Below, piece by piece: positions 1 to 7,677 of a stretch of DNA of 64,000 nt. The stretch spans positions 744,001 to 808,000 of the forward strand of contig NZ_JACHDO010000001.1 in assembly GCF_014201115.1 (NCBI RefSeq), written 5' to 3'. Position 1 is the stretch's first letter; each line of letters begins with the position of its first letter. The position numbers and the translations under genes were made by a program. Source of the DNA: Nocardiopsis metallicus. GTDB lineage: Bacteria > Actinomycetota > Actinomycetes > Streptosporangiales > Streptosporangiaceae. The notes under the pieces are model-generated. The model had not been told where the DNA came from. It was given only the letters and a program-made list of their open reading frames with translations, and did not search any database.

Positions 1-278
1 GAGCGGGCGTCGTTCCACAGCAGTGCGGGCCGGACCACCTCGCCGTCCTCGTCGATCACCACCATGCCGTGCTGCTGACCGGCCACGGATACGGCGGAGA
101 CATCGTCGAGCAGGCCGGAGGAGGCGGTGGTCAGGGCCGACCACCAGTGCGCGGGGTCGGTCTCGGTTCCGTCGGGGTGCGGTGCGCGGCCCTCGCGCAC
201 CACCTTTCCGGTGGTGGCGTCACAGACCACGATCTTGCAGGACTGGGTGGAACTGTCGATACCGGCGACCAGGGCCAT
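1..278 (-). CDS. xylB: Xylulokinase (FGGY kinase), N-terminal part, cut by window edge
   Basis: The first ~92 residues of a carbohydrate kinase read leftwards off the window. The start [15 protein letters not shown] carries the FGGY phosphate-binding motif (D-S-S-T-Q-S). It is followed by a GQQHGMV segment and by LLWNDAR, both typical of xylulokinase, which phosphorylates D-xylulose with ATP in the cytoplasm before the pentose phosphate pathway. The rest lies outside the window, so intactness cannot be judged. It is divergent from the Hsp20-like gene on the right. Another FGGY sugar kinase is possible, but the HGMV context favours xylulokinase. Confidence 0.85.
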   Translation of the reverse strand, partial: MALVAGIDSSTQSCKIVVCDATTGKVVREGRAPHPDGTETDPAHWWSALTTASSGLLDDVSAVSVAGQQHGMVVIDEDGEVVRPALLWNDAR

Positions 279-397
279 GTCTGCTCCGTATTGCTGGGGG
301 TCGGGCGGGGCCCATTCTCGCACCCCCGGTGATGACGATCACAGCCCCCTGTCCACCAACGAATCCCTCTTGCCCTCGCCAGAGGGCGTCAATAAAA

Positions 398-416
398 TTG
401 AGTCAGTTGAACTCAA
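398..416. promoter_or_regulatory. HAIR element (HspR operator)
   Basis: TTGAGT, seven bases, then ACTCAA: a perfect 6-bp inverted repeat (398-403 and 411-416) followed by G. The published HspR-associated inverted repeat is CTTGAGT-N7-ACTCAAG, so 13 of 14 consensus positions match. It sits about 20 bp before the start codon of the next gene, where a repressor would block transcription. HspR itself is not in this window. Confidence 0.85.
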
Positions 417-435
417 GGCAAGGGGGAGTGGTCCG

Positions 436-879
436 ATGCGCGTGACGGACGTCTTCGAGGGTGTCCATCCCGGTTTCGAGGAGGCCCTGTGGGATCAGCT
501 CGCCGTCGACCCCGTGGTCCGGGTGGACAGCGGCCGCAGCGGGGGAAGCCTGGTGGTCGACGTCGAGCTCGCCCCGGGGGTCGACCCCCGGCGGGTCCTT
601 GTCCTCCATGAGTCGGACGCCCTGGTGCTGCTGCGGAGCACCGACCGTGCGGTCCTGTGCCGGATCGCCTTGTCGGAGCCGATCGGAGGACCCTCCCTGC
701 GCCGCACCGCGCACGGCCTCACTGTCACCGCGCCGCTCGCCGGGCCGGCCCCGGTGGCGGTCAGCCCCGGTCTGCGCCGGGTCTCCCGGGCGGGTCGGCT
801 GCGCACCGCGCTCGGGGGCCTCGTCGACCGTGTCAGGGCTCTGCTCGCCCGCTCCCGGGATGCGGGCACATCGTTCTGA
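436..879 (+). CDS. Divergent Hsp20/alpha-crystallin-like small heat shock protein
   Basis: A 147-residue protein. The ATG at 436 is chosen because it follows AAGGGGG and a HAIR operator; the open frame extends further left but without a ribosome site. Residues about 37-101 follow the alpha-crystallin pattern: a VDVELAPGVDPRRV strand pair, then a loop, then LCRIALSEPIG and HGLTVTAPL, equivalent to the usual rRxxLPeplD and GVLtvtlP segments. The flanks are short and basic. The family is an ATP-independent holdase that binds unfolding proteins. Sequence similarity alone is modest; the HspR-type operator is the stronger support. It may instead be an uncharacterised stress protein. Confidence 0.65.
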   Translation: MRVTDVFEGVHPGFEEALWDQLAVDPVVRVDSGRSGGSLVVDVELAPGVDPRRVLVLHESDALVLLRSTDRAVLCRIALSEPIGGPSLRRTAHGLTVTAPLAGPAPVAVSPGLRRVSRAGRLRTALGGLVDRVRALLARSRDAGTSF

Positions 880-1221
880 TCGCATGTGAAGGGAGCCGCT
901 GGAGGCTGTCAGGGCATCCTTGTCTGCGGGTGAGGGGTCAGGAGTCGGGTCCGGCGGCCGCGGGGTTTGGAGGCGGGCGACCGCGCCGCCGGAGTCCTGG
1001 CGGTCAGCGGAAGCGCTCCCGGGGCGCACGGGTGAGGGTGTGACGATTGCCAATCCACCTCTACCAACTAAACCTGTAGGGAATATGGTTTACTGGCGTG
1101 CATGGTAGACGGCGCATCATCACACCTGTCCTGGTGGCGGCGGGCCACCTTCGACGAGCGCTGTCGGTGATCCCTTGCCAGCGCGAACACTGACACCGCC
1201 CGGAGGGAAGCCAGAAAGCCC
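880..1221. other. Intergenic region upstream of the cysteine dioxygenase gene
   Basis: No convincing gene. It contains an imperfect operator-like element, TAAACC (1069-1074) and GGTTTA (1087-1092), within a locally AT-richer stretch that is the best candidate for the promoter of the downstream sulfur genes. A seven-codon ATG-to-TAG frame (1085-1108) overlaps it but has a ribosome site only two bases away and no cysteine codon, so it is not called as a leader peptide. Confidence 0.5.
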
Positions 1222-1764
1222 ATGACCGCCAACGACACCGCCGTGCCCGCCGCCGCGCCCACGCCGCTCACCCTGGACCGCCTGTCCGAGCTGACCGCCA
1301 AGGTCGCCGAGGAAGTCCGCCAGGGGCTCCACGAGATCCGCTTCGACGCCGAGAACCGCTGGTCCGTCCGGCTGCACGCCGATGACTGCACCGACGTCTG
1401 GCTCATCTCCTGGACACCCGACCAGTCGACCCGGCTGCACGATCACGCGGGCTCCCTCGGCGCCCTGAGCGTCGTCACCGGTGAGCTGGTCGAGCACTAC
1501 TGGGGCGGGGGGCTGCGCGAACGCACCCTCGCCGAGCATGAGGGAGGCCGCTTCCCGCTCGGCCACGTGCACGACGTCATCAACACGTCGGACCGTCCGG
1601 CCGTGAGCGTGCACGCCTACTCGCCGCCGCTGACGGCCATGCACTACTACGAGGTCACCGGAGACAGCGCGCTGCGCCGCACCGGCAGTATCCTCACCAC
1701 CGACCCCGAGCCCGACGTCCCCGTGCTGGAGTCGGTTCCCGCCGCCGAGGGGGCGGCCCGATGA
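1222..1764 (+). CDS. Cysteine dioxygenase
   Basis: A 180-residue cupin that oxidises L-cysteine to cysteine sulfinate with O2 on a non-haem iron. The iron-binding pattern is visible: RLHDHAGS supplies His73 and His75, and GHVHDVIN the third histidine (about 117). These sit either side of the ALSVVTGEL strand, as in type I cysteine dioxygenases. The CDO family is usually 170-200 residues, so this is full length. The ATG follows GGAGGGAAGCC. The last four bases overlap the start of the rhodanese gene (ATGA), so the two are translationally coupled. The pairing points to oxidative cysteine catabolism with downstream sulfur handling. Confidence 0.93.
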   Translation: MTANDTAVPAAAPTPLTLDRLSELTAKVAEEVRQGLHEIRFDAENRWSVRLHADDCTDVWLISWTPDQSTRLHDHAGSLGALSVVTGELVEHYWGGGLRERTLAEHEGGRFPLGHVHDVINTSDRPAVSVHAYSPPLTAMHYYEVTGDSALRRTGSILTTDPEPDVPVLESVPAAEGAAR

Positions 1765-2147
1765 GCTTCATCGAGCGCGTGCTCGACAGCAAGAGAGCCC
1801 GCCTGCGGCGCCTCACCCCGGCCGAGGCCCTGAGCGCCCAGAGCGAGGGCGCGCTGCTGGTGGACACCCGGCCGATCGTCAACCGCGCCGCCGAAGGGGA
1901 GATCCCCGGGGCGCTGGTCATCGACCGCAACGTCCTGGAGTGGCGGCTCGACCCCACCAGTCCGGACCGGGTGCCCGAGGCCGACTCGGCGAACCGGCAC
2001 ATCGTGCTGTTCTGCAACGAGGGTTATGCCTCCAGCCTGGCCGCCGTGCAGCTCCAGGAGCTGGGGTTGTCCCGCGCCACCGACCTGGTCGGCGGCTTCA
2101 GGGCCTGGCGCGCGGCCGGACTGCCCGTGGTCGAGCCGGTTTCCTGA
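1761..2147 (+). CDS. Rhodanese-domain sulfurtransferase
   Basis: A 128-residue single-domain rhodanese. VDTRP (residues 34-38) is the N-terminal CH2A-like motif and LFCNEGYAS places the persulfide-carrying cysteine at residue 85 in a seven-residue loop. DLVGGFRAWRAAGLPV is the classic C-terminal rhodanese helix. It transfers sulfane sulfur to thiols, cyanide or proteins. The ATGA overlap with cysteine dioxygenase implies co-expression. This CDO-rhodanese pair recurs in actinobacteria and proteobacteria, where rhodanese handles persulfide or sulfite-level sulfur. The exact acceptor cannot be read from sequence. Confidence 0.92.
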   Translation: MSFIERVLDSKRARLRRLTPAEALSAQSEGALLVDTRPIVNRAAEGEIPGALVIDRNVLEWRLDPTSPDRVPEADSANRHIVLFCNEGYASSLAAVQLQELGLSRATDLVGGFRAWRAAGLPVVEPVS

Positions 2148-2245
2148 CCCGCCACCGCCCCTGCCCCCGTCGGCCTGGGCCGGTTCCGGTGCCTCTTCCG
2201 GTGCTGTGGCCGAGGCCACTCCCCATGAGGGCCCCCAGGACATTT

Positions 2246-2264
2246 TCCTACCAAAAAGGTGGGA
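2246..2264. promoter_or_regulatory. Imperfect palindrome upstream of metQ-like gene
   Basis: TCCTACC (2246-2252), five A, then GGTGGGA (2258-2264), in a locally AT-rich patch 120 bp before the start codon. The TCCTAC core is shared with the palindromes in front of both ssuA-like genes (3401-3425 and 4754-4779), which suggests one regulator for the island. The similarity is by eye. Confidence 0.45.
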
Positions 2265-2382
2265 TAAGATCTGGCCAGCCCGCCGGCCTCCCACCAGGAG
2301 GTCCGGGCCCCGGCTCCGGCGTCCGCGTCGGCGTCGCTCGCCCCCCGCGATCCTCCATCCCAAGATCACGAAGGGGCGCACC

Positions 2383-3249
2383 ATGCGCACGACCTCGACC
2401 CTCATCGGCGCGGCCGCCCTGACCCTGGCCCTCGCCGCCTGCGGTGCCCCCAGCGAGCAGGCCTCCGGGTCCGCCGACGCGGGGGAGGGCGAAGGTCCGC
2501 TCCGGGTCGGTGTCAGCCCGGTGCCGCACGGCGACATCCTCGCCTTCATCGAGGAGAACCTCGCCGAAGAAGCCGGGCTGGAGTTGGAGATCCAGGAGAT
2601 CGCCGACTACAACACGCCCAACGCCGCGCTCGTCGACGGCGACCTGGACGCCAACTACTTCCAGCACCGCTCGTTCCTGAACGAGTGGGTCGAGAACGGT
2701 CCCGACGCGGAACTGACCTATGTCACCGACGTGCACATCGAGCGGCTGGGGCTGTACTCCGAGACCTACGAGAGCGCCGGCGACCTTCCCACGGGTGCCA
2801 AGATCGCGGTCCCCAACGACCCGGCCAACCTCAACCGGGCGCTGTCCATCCTGGAGGCCGAGGGTCTGATCACCGTGGACCCCGACGCCGGTGAGACCGC
2901 CACCGAGGGCGACATCGTCGACAACCCGAACGACCTGACCGTCACCCCGCTGGAGGCGGCGCAGCTCCCGCGTTCGCTCTCCGACGTCGACGCCGCGGTC
3001 ATCAACGGCAACTACGCCATCGAGGCCCAGGTCACCGAGGACGCCAACGTCCTGGCCTGGGAGCCCGAGGGCGAGGACTACGTCCACAAGTACGCCAACG
3101 GCCTGGTCGCCCTGGACGAGGGCGCCGACGACGAGCGCGTCCAGCTGCTGGCCGAGCTGCTCCACGACGAGCGGGTCCTGGAGTACATCCAGCAGACCTG
3201 GGACGGCGTCGTCCTGGCGGTTGACGCCGACGGTGAGATCTCGGAATAG
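2383..3249 (+). CDS. metQ: MetQ/NlpA-family methionine-type ABC substrate-binding lipoprotein
   Basis: A 288-residue lipoprotein with signal MRTTSTLIGAAALTLALAAC; the lipobox LAAC puts the acylated cysteine at residue 20. The mature part follows the NlpA fold: GVSPVPHGDIL, IADYNTPNAALVDGDLDANYFQH, KIAVPNDPANLNRAL and AVINGNYAIEA are all family signatures. MetQ binds methionine for the MetNI importer. The ATG follows AAGGGGCGCACC. No metN or metI lies next to it, which is unusual, since the three are normally one operon. It may use a distant MetNI or bind another sulfur compound. It stands as its own unit in the sulfur island. Confidence 0.9.
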   Translation: MRTTSTLIGAAALTLALAACGAPSEQASGSADAGEGEGPLRVGVSPVPHGDILAFIEENLAEEAGLELEIQEIADYNTPNAALVDGDLDANYFQHRSFLNEWVENGPDAELTYVTDVHIERLGLYSETYESAGDLPTGAKIAVPNDPANLNRALSILEAEGLITVDPDAGETATEGDIVDNPNDLTVTPLEAAQLPRSLSDVDAAVINGNYAIEAQVTEDANVLAWEPEGEDYVHKYANGLVALDEGADDERVQLLAELLHDERVLEYIQQTWDGVVLAVDADGEISE

Positions 3250-3400
3250 CCGTCCGCGGGCGCTGAGACGCCCCTCCCACCCCCTGCGGGGCGGTGGAGC
3301 CTCCCCCGGCTCCGCCGCCCTTTCGTGCGTTCAGGGCTCTTCGTGGCCGCGCCTGCTGTGTGTGCTGAGTCACGTCAAGCCTGCGCGAACCGACTTCCAC

Positions 3401-3425
3401 AAATCCTACTTGTTAAGTAGGATTT
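3401..3425. promoter_or_regulatory. Perfect 11-bp palindromic operator before first ssuA-like gene
   Basis: AAATCCTACTT (3401-3411), three bases, then AAGTAGGATTT (3415-3425), all 11 pairs matching. It lies about 40 bp before the start codon in AT-rich sequence, where a promoter is expected, and a near copy precedes the second ssuA-like gene. A dimeric repressor or activator of sulfur-source uptake is inferred; the regulator is not encoded here. Confidence 0.75.
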
Positions 3426-3463
3426 ACTCTGTCCGGCCCTCTGGTCACACGAAAAGGACCCCC

Positions 3464-4522
3464 ATGAGCATGCGTGCGCCTGTGCTTTCGACCGCCGCCG
3501 CGGTACTGGCGATCGGGTTGGTCGCGACCGCCTGCGGAGGGTCCGGTGGCGACGGGGGTGGAGGCGGCTCCAGCGTCGACACCCTGACTCTCGGCTACTT
3601 CCCGAACATCACTCACGCACCCGCGCTGGTCGGCGTGGAGAACGGCACCTTCGACGAGGCCCTGGGCGAGGTCGAGCTGGCCACCCAGACCTTCAACGCG
3701 GGTCCCGACGCCATCAACGCCCTGTTCGCGGGTGAGGTCGACGCGACCTTCATCGGCCCCAGCCCGGCCATCAACGGTTGGTCGCAGTCCGGTGGCAGCG
3801 CCCTGCGCATCATCGCCGGATCCACCTCCCGCGGCGCCGGCCTGGTGGTCAAGCCCGAGATCGAGGGCATCGAGGACCTGCCCGGAGCCACCCTGTCCAC
3901 ACCGCAGCTGGGCAACACCCAGGACGTGGCGCTGCGCTGGTTCGCCCGGGAGCAGGGCTGGGAGGTCAACACCGAGGGCGGCGGCGACCTGTCGATCATC
4001 CCGCAGGAGAACTCCGACATCATCAACGCCTTCGAGCTCGGCGAGATCGACGGCGCGTGGGTCCCCGAGCCCCACCTGAGCCGTCTGCTGGTGGAGCTCG
4101 ACGGTGAGCTGCTCGTCGACGAGCCCGACCTGTGGCCGCGGACCGGCGGCGAGTTCGTCACCACGCACCTCATCGTCAACGCCGACTTCCTGGAGAACCA
4201 CCCCGACGTGGTGGAGGACCTGCTGCGCGGTCACATCGAGACCGTCGACTGGATCAACGAGAACTCCGAGAAGGCGCAGGAGATCTCCATCTCCCACCTG
4301 GAGTCGGTCTCCGGCAGCGGCCCGAGCCCCGAAGTGGTCGCTTCGGCCTTCGGCAACGCGGTCTTCACCTTCGACCCGATCGCGCCCTCGCTCCAGGGTG
4401 GCGCGGAGCACGCCGAGGCGGTCGGGCTGCTCGATCCGGTGGACCTGGAGGGCATCTACGCCCTCGACCTTCTCAACAAGCTGCTCGGCGAGGAGGGTCG
4501 CGACGAGGTCGCCGGGCTCTAG
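3464..4522 (+). CDS. ssuA: SsuA/TauA-like ABC substrate-binding lipoprotein (first copy)
   Basis: A 352-residue lipoprotein; the signal ends VATAC, lipid cysteine at residue 24, followed by a Gly/Ser linker. TLGYFPNITHAPALVGVENG, DAINALFAGEVDATFIGPSPAING and DGAWVPEPHLSRLL are the hallmarks of the NrtA/SsuA/TauA family that feeds sulfonates, taurine or nitrate to an ABC importer. ATG at 3464 follows GAAAAGGA; an in-frame ATG at 3470 is an alternative. Its paralogue follows 295 bp downstream and the ATPase and permease after that. The neighbouring cysteine dioxygenase favours an organosulfur substrate, but aromatic sulfonates, sulfate esters or taurine cannot be told apart. Confidence 0.88.
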   Translation: MSMRAPVLSTAAAVLAIGLVATACGGSGGDGGGGGSSVDTLTLGYFPNITHAPALVGVENGTFDEALGEVELATQTFNAGPDAINALFAGEVDATFIGPSPAINGWSQSGGSALRIIAGSTSRGAGLVVKPEIEGIEDLPGATLSTPQLGNTQDVALRWFAREQGWEVNTEGGGDLSIIPQENSDIINAFELGEIDGAWVPEPHLSRLLVELDGELLVDEPDLWPRTGGEFVTTHLIVNADFLENHPDVVEDLLRGHIETVDWINENSEKAQEISISHLESVSGSGPSPEVVASAFGNAVFTFDPIAPSLQGGAEHAEAVGLLDPVDLEGIYALDLLNKLLGEEGRDEVAGL

Positions 4523-4719
4523 CCCCGGGGCATCCCACCACTCGCCACCAGGTGTTATCTGGATCACCATCGGCGGGTTCCCGCAGGTGGAGAATCCGAT
4601 TCGTGGCTGCGCAGGGTGATCGTTCGGCCTCGACTCCAGGGGTGGAATCCCGTTCTGAACTGCGGTTTCCCGCGGGTTGAGACTCACCCCGGGTGGTGGG
4701 CGCGGGGATGCGGGCAGGT

Positions 4720-4746
4720 CACCGCCCCGGAAACCCCGGGGCGGTG
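4720..4746 (+). terminator. Hairpin terminating the first ssuA-like unit
   Basis: CACCGCCCCGG (4720-4730), five-base loop, CCGGGGCGGTG (4736-4746): a perfect 11-bp GC stem with no strong T run, lying between the two ssuA copies and only seven bases before the second operator. It would separate the two copies transcriptionally. The 295-bp gap holds nothing else recognisable. Confidence 0.7.
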
Positions 4747-4753
4747 CTTCCAC

Positions 4754-4779
4754 AAAACCTACTTCTTAAGTAGAGTTTT
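4754..4779. promoter_or_regulatory. Second copy of the palindromic operator
   Basis: AAAACCTACTT (4754-4764), three bases, then AAGTAGAGTTTT (4768-4779), a palindrome with one inserted A. The context CTTCCACAAA before and GAAAAGGACCCC after is also shared with the first copy, so promoter, operator and gene were duplicated together. Confidence 0.7.
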
Positions 4780-4817
4780 GCTCGTCCCTCCGCAGAGACC
4801 CAGAAAAGGACCCCTGA

Positions 4818-5864
4818 ATGCGTGTTTCCGCCACCCCGCTGCGAGCCGCTGCGGCCGCTATGGCGCTCGGGCTGGCCGCCACCGGATGCGTGGGTGCGGG
4901 AGCCGACGACTCTTCCGTCCTGACCCTGGGCTATTTCCCGAACATCACCCACGCGCCGGCGCTGGTGGGTGTGGAGAACGGGACCCTAGACGAGGCCCTG
5001 GGCGAGGTCGAGCTGGCCACCCAGACCTTCAACGCGGGCCCCGACGCCATCAACGCCGTTTTCTCCGGCGAGATCGACGCGGCCTTCGTCGGCCCCAACC
5101 CCGCCATCAACGGTTGGGCGCAGTCGAGGGGGGAAGCCCTGCACGTCATCGCCGGGGCGGCGACCCAGGGCGCGGGCCTCGTGGCCCGAGACGACATCAG
5201 AACCGTCGACGACCTTCCCGGAAAGACGCTCTCCACGCCGATGCTGGGCGGAACCCAGGACGTGGTGCTGCGCTGGTTCGCCCTGGACCGGGGATGGGAG
5301 GTCGACACCGCCGGCGGAGGGGACCTGTCGATCGTCCCGCAGGAGAATCCGGAGATCGTCAACGCCTTCAGAGCCGGTGAGATCGACGGAGCCTGGCTCC
5401 CCGAGCCCCACCTCAGCCGCCTCCTGGCCGAGGACGACGCCCACCTGCTCGTCGACGAGCGGGAGGTGTGGGAGCGCACCGGCGGCCAGTACGTCACCAC
5501 GCTCCTCATCGTCAACGCCGACTTCCTGGAACGTGAACCAGAGGTGGTCGAGAACCTGCTCCGCGGCCATGTCGAGACCGTCGGTTGGATGAACGACAAC
5601 CCGGAAGAGGCCGCTGAGGCGTCCCGGGTCCACCTGGAGGAGATCACCGGAGGCGGGCTCGACCCGGAGCTCACCGCCGCCGCCTTCGACAACGTGCTGT
5701 TCACCGTGGACCCGGTGGCGGAGTCACTGCTCATCAAGGCCGAGCAAGCCGAGGCCATCGGGTTGCTGGACCCGGTCGACCTCGATGGAATCTACGCCCT
5801 CGACCCGCTCAACGACGTCCTGGCCCAGGCCGGACACGAGCCGGTCGCCGGGTTGGAAGGGTAG
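4818..5864 (+). CDS. ssuA: SsuA/TauA-like ABC substrate-binding lipoprotein (second copy)
   Basis: A 348-residue paralogue of the preceding protein, alignable end to end without large gaps (GYFPNITHAPALVGVENGT, EIDGAWLPEPHLSRLL, LLDPVDLDGIYALDPLN are near-identical in both). The signal ends LAATGC, lipid cysteine at residue 24. Differences cluster around the second half, for instance VAGAATQGAGL against IAGSTSRGAGL, close to where family members contact ligand, so the copies may differ in specificity. ATG at 4818 follows AAAAGGACCCCTGA. The stop is seven bases from the ATPase start, so this copy, rather than the first, is in the ssuBC operon. Confidence 0.88.
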   Translation: MRVSATPLRAAAAAMALGLAATGCVGAGADDSSVLTLGYFPNITHAPALVGVENGTLDEALGEVELATQTFNAGPDAINAVFSGEIDAAFVGPNPAINGWAQSRGEALHVIAGAATQGAGLVARDDIRTVDDLPGKTLSTPMLGGTQDVVLRWFALDRGWEVDTAGGGDLSIVPQENPEIVNAFRAGEIDGAWLPEPHLSRLLAEDDAHLLVDEREVWERTGGQYVTTLLIVNADFLEREPEVVENLLRGHVETVGWMNDNPEEAAEASRVHLEEITGGGLDPELTAAAFDNVLFTVDPVAESLLIKAEQAEAIGLLDPVDLDGIYALDPLNDVLAQAGHEPVAGLEG

Positions 5865-5871
5865 GAGCCAC

Positions 5872-6648
5872 ATGACCACCATCACCGAGAGCAAGCCCCT
5901 CACCGACACGAAGGCCGTGGAGATCGATGACATCTCCAAGGTGTTCGGTCGGGGTCGGGGCGCCGTGACCGCCATCGACGGCATGTCGATCAGCGTCGGC
6001 ACTGGTGAGTTCCTGGCCATCGTCGGCGCCTCCGGGTGCGGCAAGAGCACCCTGCTCTCCCTCATCGCCGGACTGGAGCAGCCCACCACCGGGGCCGTGG
6101 ACGTCGGCGACCACCGCGTGGCCATGATGTTCCAGGAGGCCTCGCTCTTCCCGTGGCTGACCGTGGGCGCCAACATCGAGGTGCCCATGAAGGTCAACAA
6201 GGTGCCCAAGGCCGAGCGCAGGCAGCGCGTGCTCGAACTCCTGGACCTGGTGCGCCTGACCGGCTTCGAACGCAAGCGCCCGCACGAGCTCTCCGGTGGC
6301 ATGCGCCAGCGGGTGGCCCTGGCCCGCGCCCTGGCCCAGGACGCCGACGTCCTGCTCATGGACGAGCCCTTCGGTGCCCTGGACGCCATGACCCGCGACA
6401 TCCTGCACGACGAGCTGGAGCGGATCTGGCGGGAGAAGTCGCTGACCGTCGTCTTCGTCACCCACAACGTGCGTGAGGCGGTGCGTTTGGGCGACCGGGT
6501 CGTTCTGCTGTCCAGCCGTCCGGGGCGGGTCATCAAGGAGTTCACCGTGCAGGGCGAGCGCCCCCGCCGGATCGACTCCGGCCAGATCGCCGAACAGGCC
6601 GCCGCCATCACCGACCGACTGCGTGAGGAGGTCTCCCGTCATGCCTGA
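5872..6648 (+). CDS. ssuB: SsuB-like ABC transporter ATPase
   Basis: A 258-residue importer ATPase. Walker A GASGCGKST is at residues 52-60, the signature LSGGMRQRVALARAL follows, then Walker B VLLMDEPFGALDAMTRD and the switch histidine in VFVTHNVREAVRLGDRV. This EPFGALD/THNVREA pattern marks the nitrate/sulfonate/taurine ATPase family, which powers uptake through the membrane partner encoded next. The coding region overlaps the permease gene by eight bases. The seven-base spacing from the second ssuA copy indicates a single ssuA-B-C transcript. Confidence 0.93.
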   Translation: MTTITESKPLTDTKAVEIDDISKVFGRGRGAVTAIDGMSISVGTGEFLAIVGASGCGKSTLLSLIAGLEQPTTGAVDVGDHRVAMMFQEASLFPWLTVGANIEVPMKVNKVPKAERRQRVLELLDLVRLTGFERKRPHELSGGMRQRVALARALAQDADVLLMDEPFGALDAMTRDILHDELERIWREKSLTVVFVTHNVREAVRLGDRVVLLSSRPGRVIKEFTVQGERPRRIDSGQIAEQAAAITDRLREEVSRHA

Positions 6649-7513
6649 GTCCGACGTGCGGGACCGCCAGGTCCAGGGGCTCGACGCCCTCGAACTCCAA
6701 CCCAAGCGGGGCGTCGACGAGCGCAGCGCGGGCGAGGTGGCCCGCGGTATCTGGGCCGCCACCTGGCCCAAACTGGTCGCCGTGGCCATCGTCCTGTTCG
6801 CCTGGCAGGCCGTGGTGTGGTCCGGCTGGCGCACGGAGTTCGTGTTCCCGGGACCGGACCGGGTGCTGCCCACCCTGTTCAACGAGATCACCACCCCCGA
6901 GTTCTGGACGGCTGTCCAGGTCACCATGCGCCGGGCCTTCATCGGTTTCGCGCTGGCCCTGGCCGTGGGTGTCGTGGTCGGTCTGGCGGTGTCGCAGTTC
7001 AAGCCGCTGCGCGCGGCGATCGGTTCGCTGATCACCGGCCTGCAGACCATGCCCTCGATCGTGTGGTTCCCGTTCGCGATGCTGCTGTACGGCATCAGCG
7101 AGTCGGCGATCATGTTCGTGATCATCCTGGGCGCCGCCCCCTCCATCGCGGGCGGCCTGACCTCGGGCATCGACTACGTGTCGCCGTCACTGCTGCGCGC
7201 CGGCCAGGTCATGGGCCTGCGCGGTGTCCAGCGCTACACGCTGCTGATCATCCCGGCGGCGCTGCCGATGTTCGTCACCGGCCTCAAGCAGGGCTGGGCG
7301 TTCGCCTGGCGTTCCCTGATGGCCGGCGAGCTGCTGGTGATCATCAACCAGCAGAACTCGATCGGTTGGGCGCTGAGCCAGGCGCGCCAGCTCAACGACG
7401 CCGAGCGCCTGCTCAGCTACATCATCATCGTGCTGGTCATCGGCATCATGATCGACGTCTTCTTCAACTGGGCGGACCGCTCCCTGCGCCGCCGCTGGGG
7501 CATCACCAAGTAG
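6641..7513 (+). CDS. ssuC: SsuC-like ABC transporter permease
   Basis: A 290-residue inner-membrane permease with about six hydrophobic spans after a ~45-residue polar N-terminus. The EAA-type coupling loop is visible as SPSLLRAGQVMGLRGVQRYTLLIIPAALP, and GLKQGWAFAWRSLMAGELL is a family signature. It forms the channel for the SsuA/TauA-type importer with the ATPase upstream. The start overlaps the ATPase gene by eight bases. A strong hairpin follows at 7535-7566, closing the operon. Confidence 0.93.
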   Translation: MPESDVRDRQVQGLDALELQPKRGVDERSAGEVARGIWAATWPKLVAVAIVLFAWQAVVWSGWRTEFVFPGPDRVLPTLFNEITTPEFWTAVQVTMRRAFIGFALALAVGVVVGLAVSQFKPLRAAIGSLITGLQTMPSIVWFPFAMLLYGISESAIMFVIILGAAPSIAGGLTSGIDYVSPSLLRAGQVMGLRGVQRYTLLIIPAALPMFVTGLKQGWAFAWRSLMAGELLVIINQQNSIGWALSQARQLNDAERLLSYIIIVLVIGIMIDVFFNWADRSLRRRWGITK

Positions 7514-7534
7514 TTCCGACCAGGACGGGTGTCA

Positions 7535-7566
7535 GAGGCCGCGTGTTCCCGGGGACGCGCGGCCTC
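7535..7566 (+). terminator. Terminator after the sulfur-transport operon
   Basis: GAGGCCGCGTGTTCCC (7535-7550) directly followed by GGGGACGCGCGGCCTC (7551-7566): a long stem with two mismatches. It lies between the converging ssuC and alcohol dehydrogenase genes and could serve both strands. Confidence 0.7.
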
Positions 7567-7677
7567 CGCCGTTCCTCAGGCCACCAGGCCCACCAGGTAG
7601 GCGACTCCGGTCGGCACGACCAGGCCGCCGAGCAGGAACCGCAGCGGCAGTTCGTCGAGGTGGCGTGTGCGGGGGCC

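Noticed and set aside
1085..1108. Seven-codon frame MVYWRAW before cysteine dioxygenase, possible leader peptide
   Set aside because: Ribosome site too close to the ATG, no cysteine codon and no attenuator hairpin after it.
3341..3420. Short GTG frame with two cysteines before the first ssuA-like gene
   Set aside because: It runs through the palindromic operator and lacks a ribosome site; better explained as chance in a promoter region.
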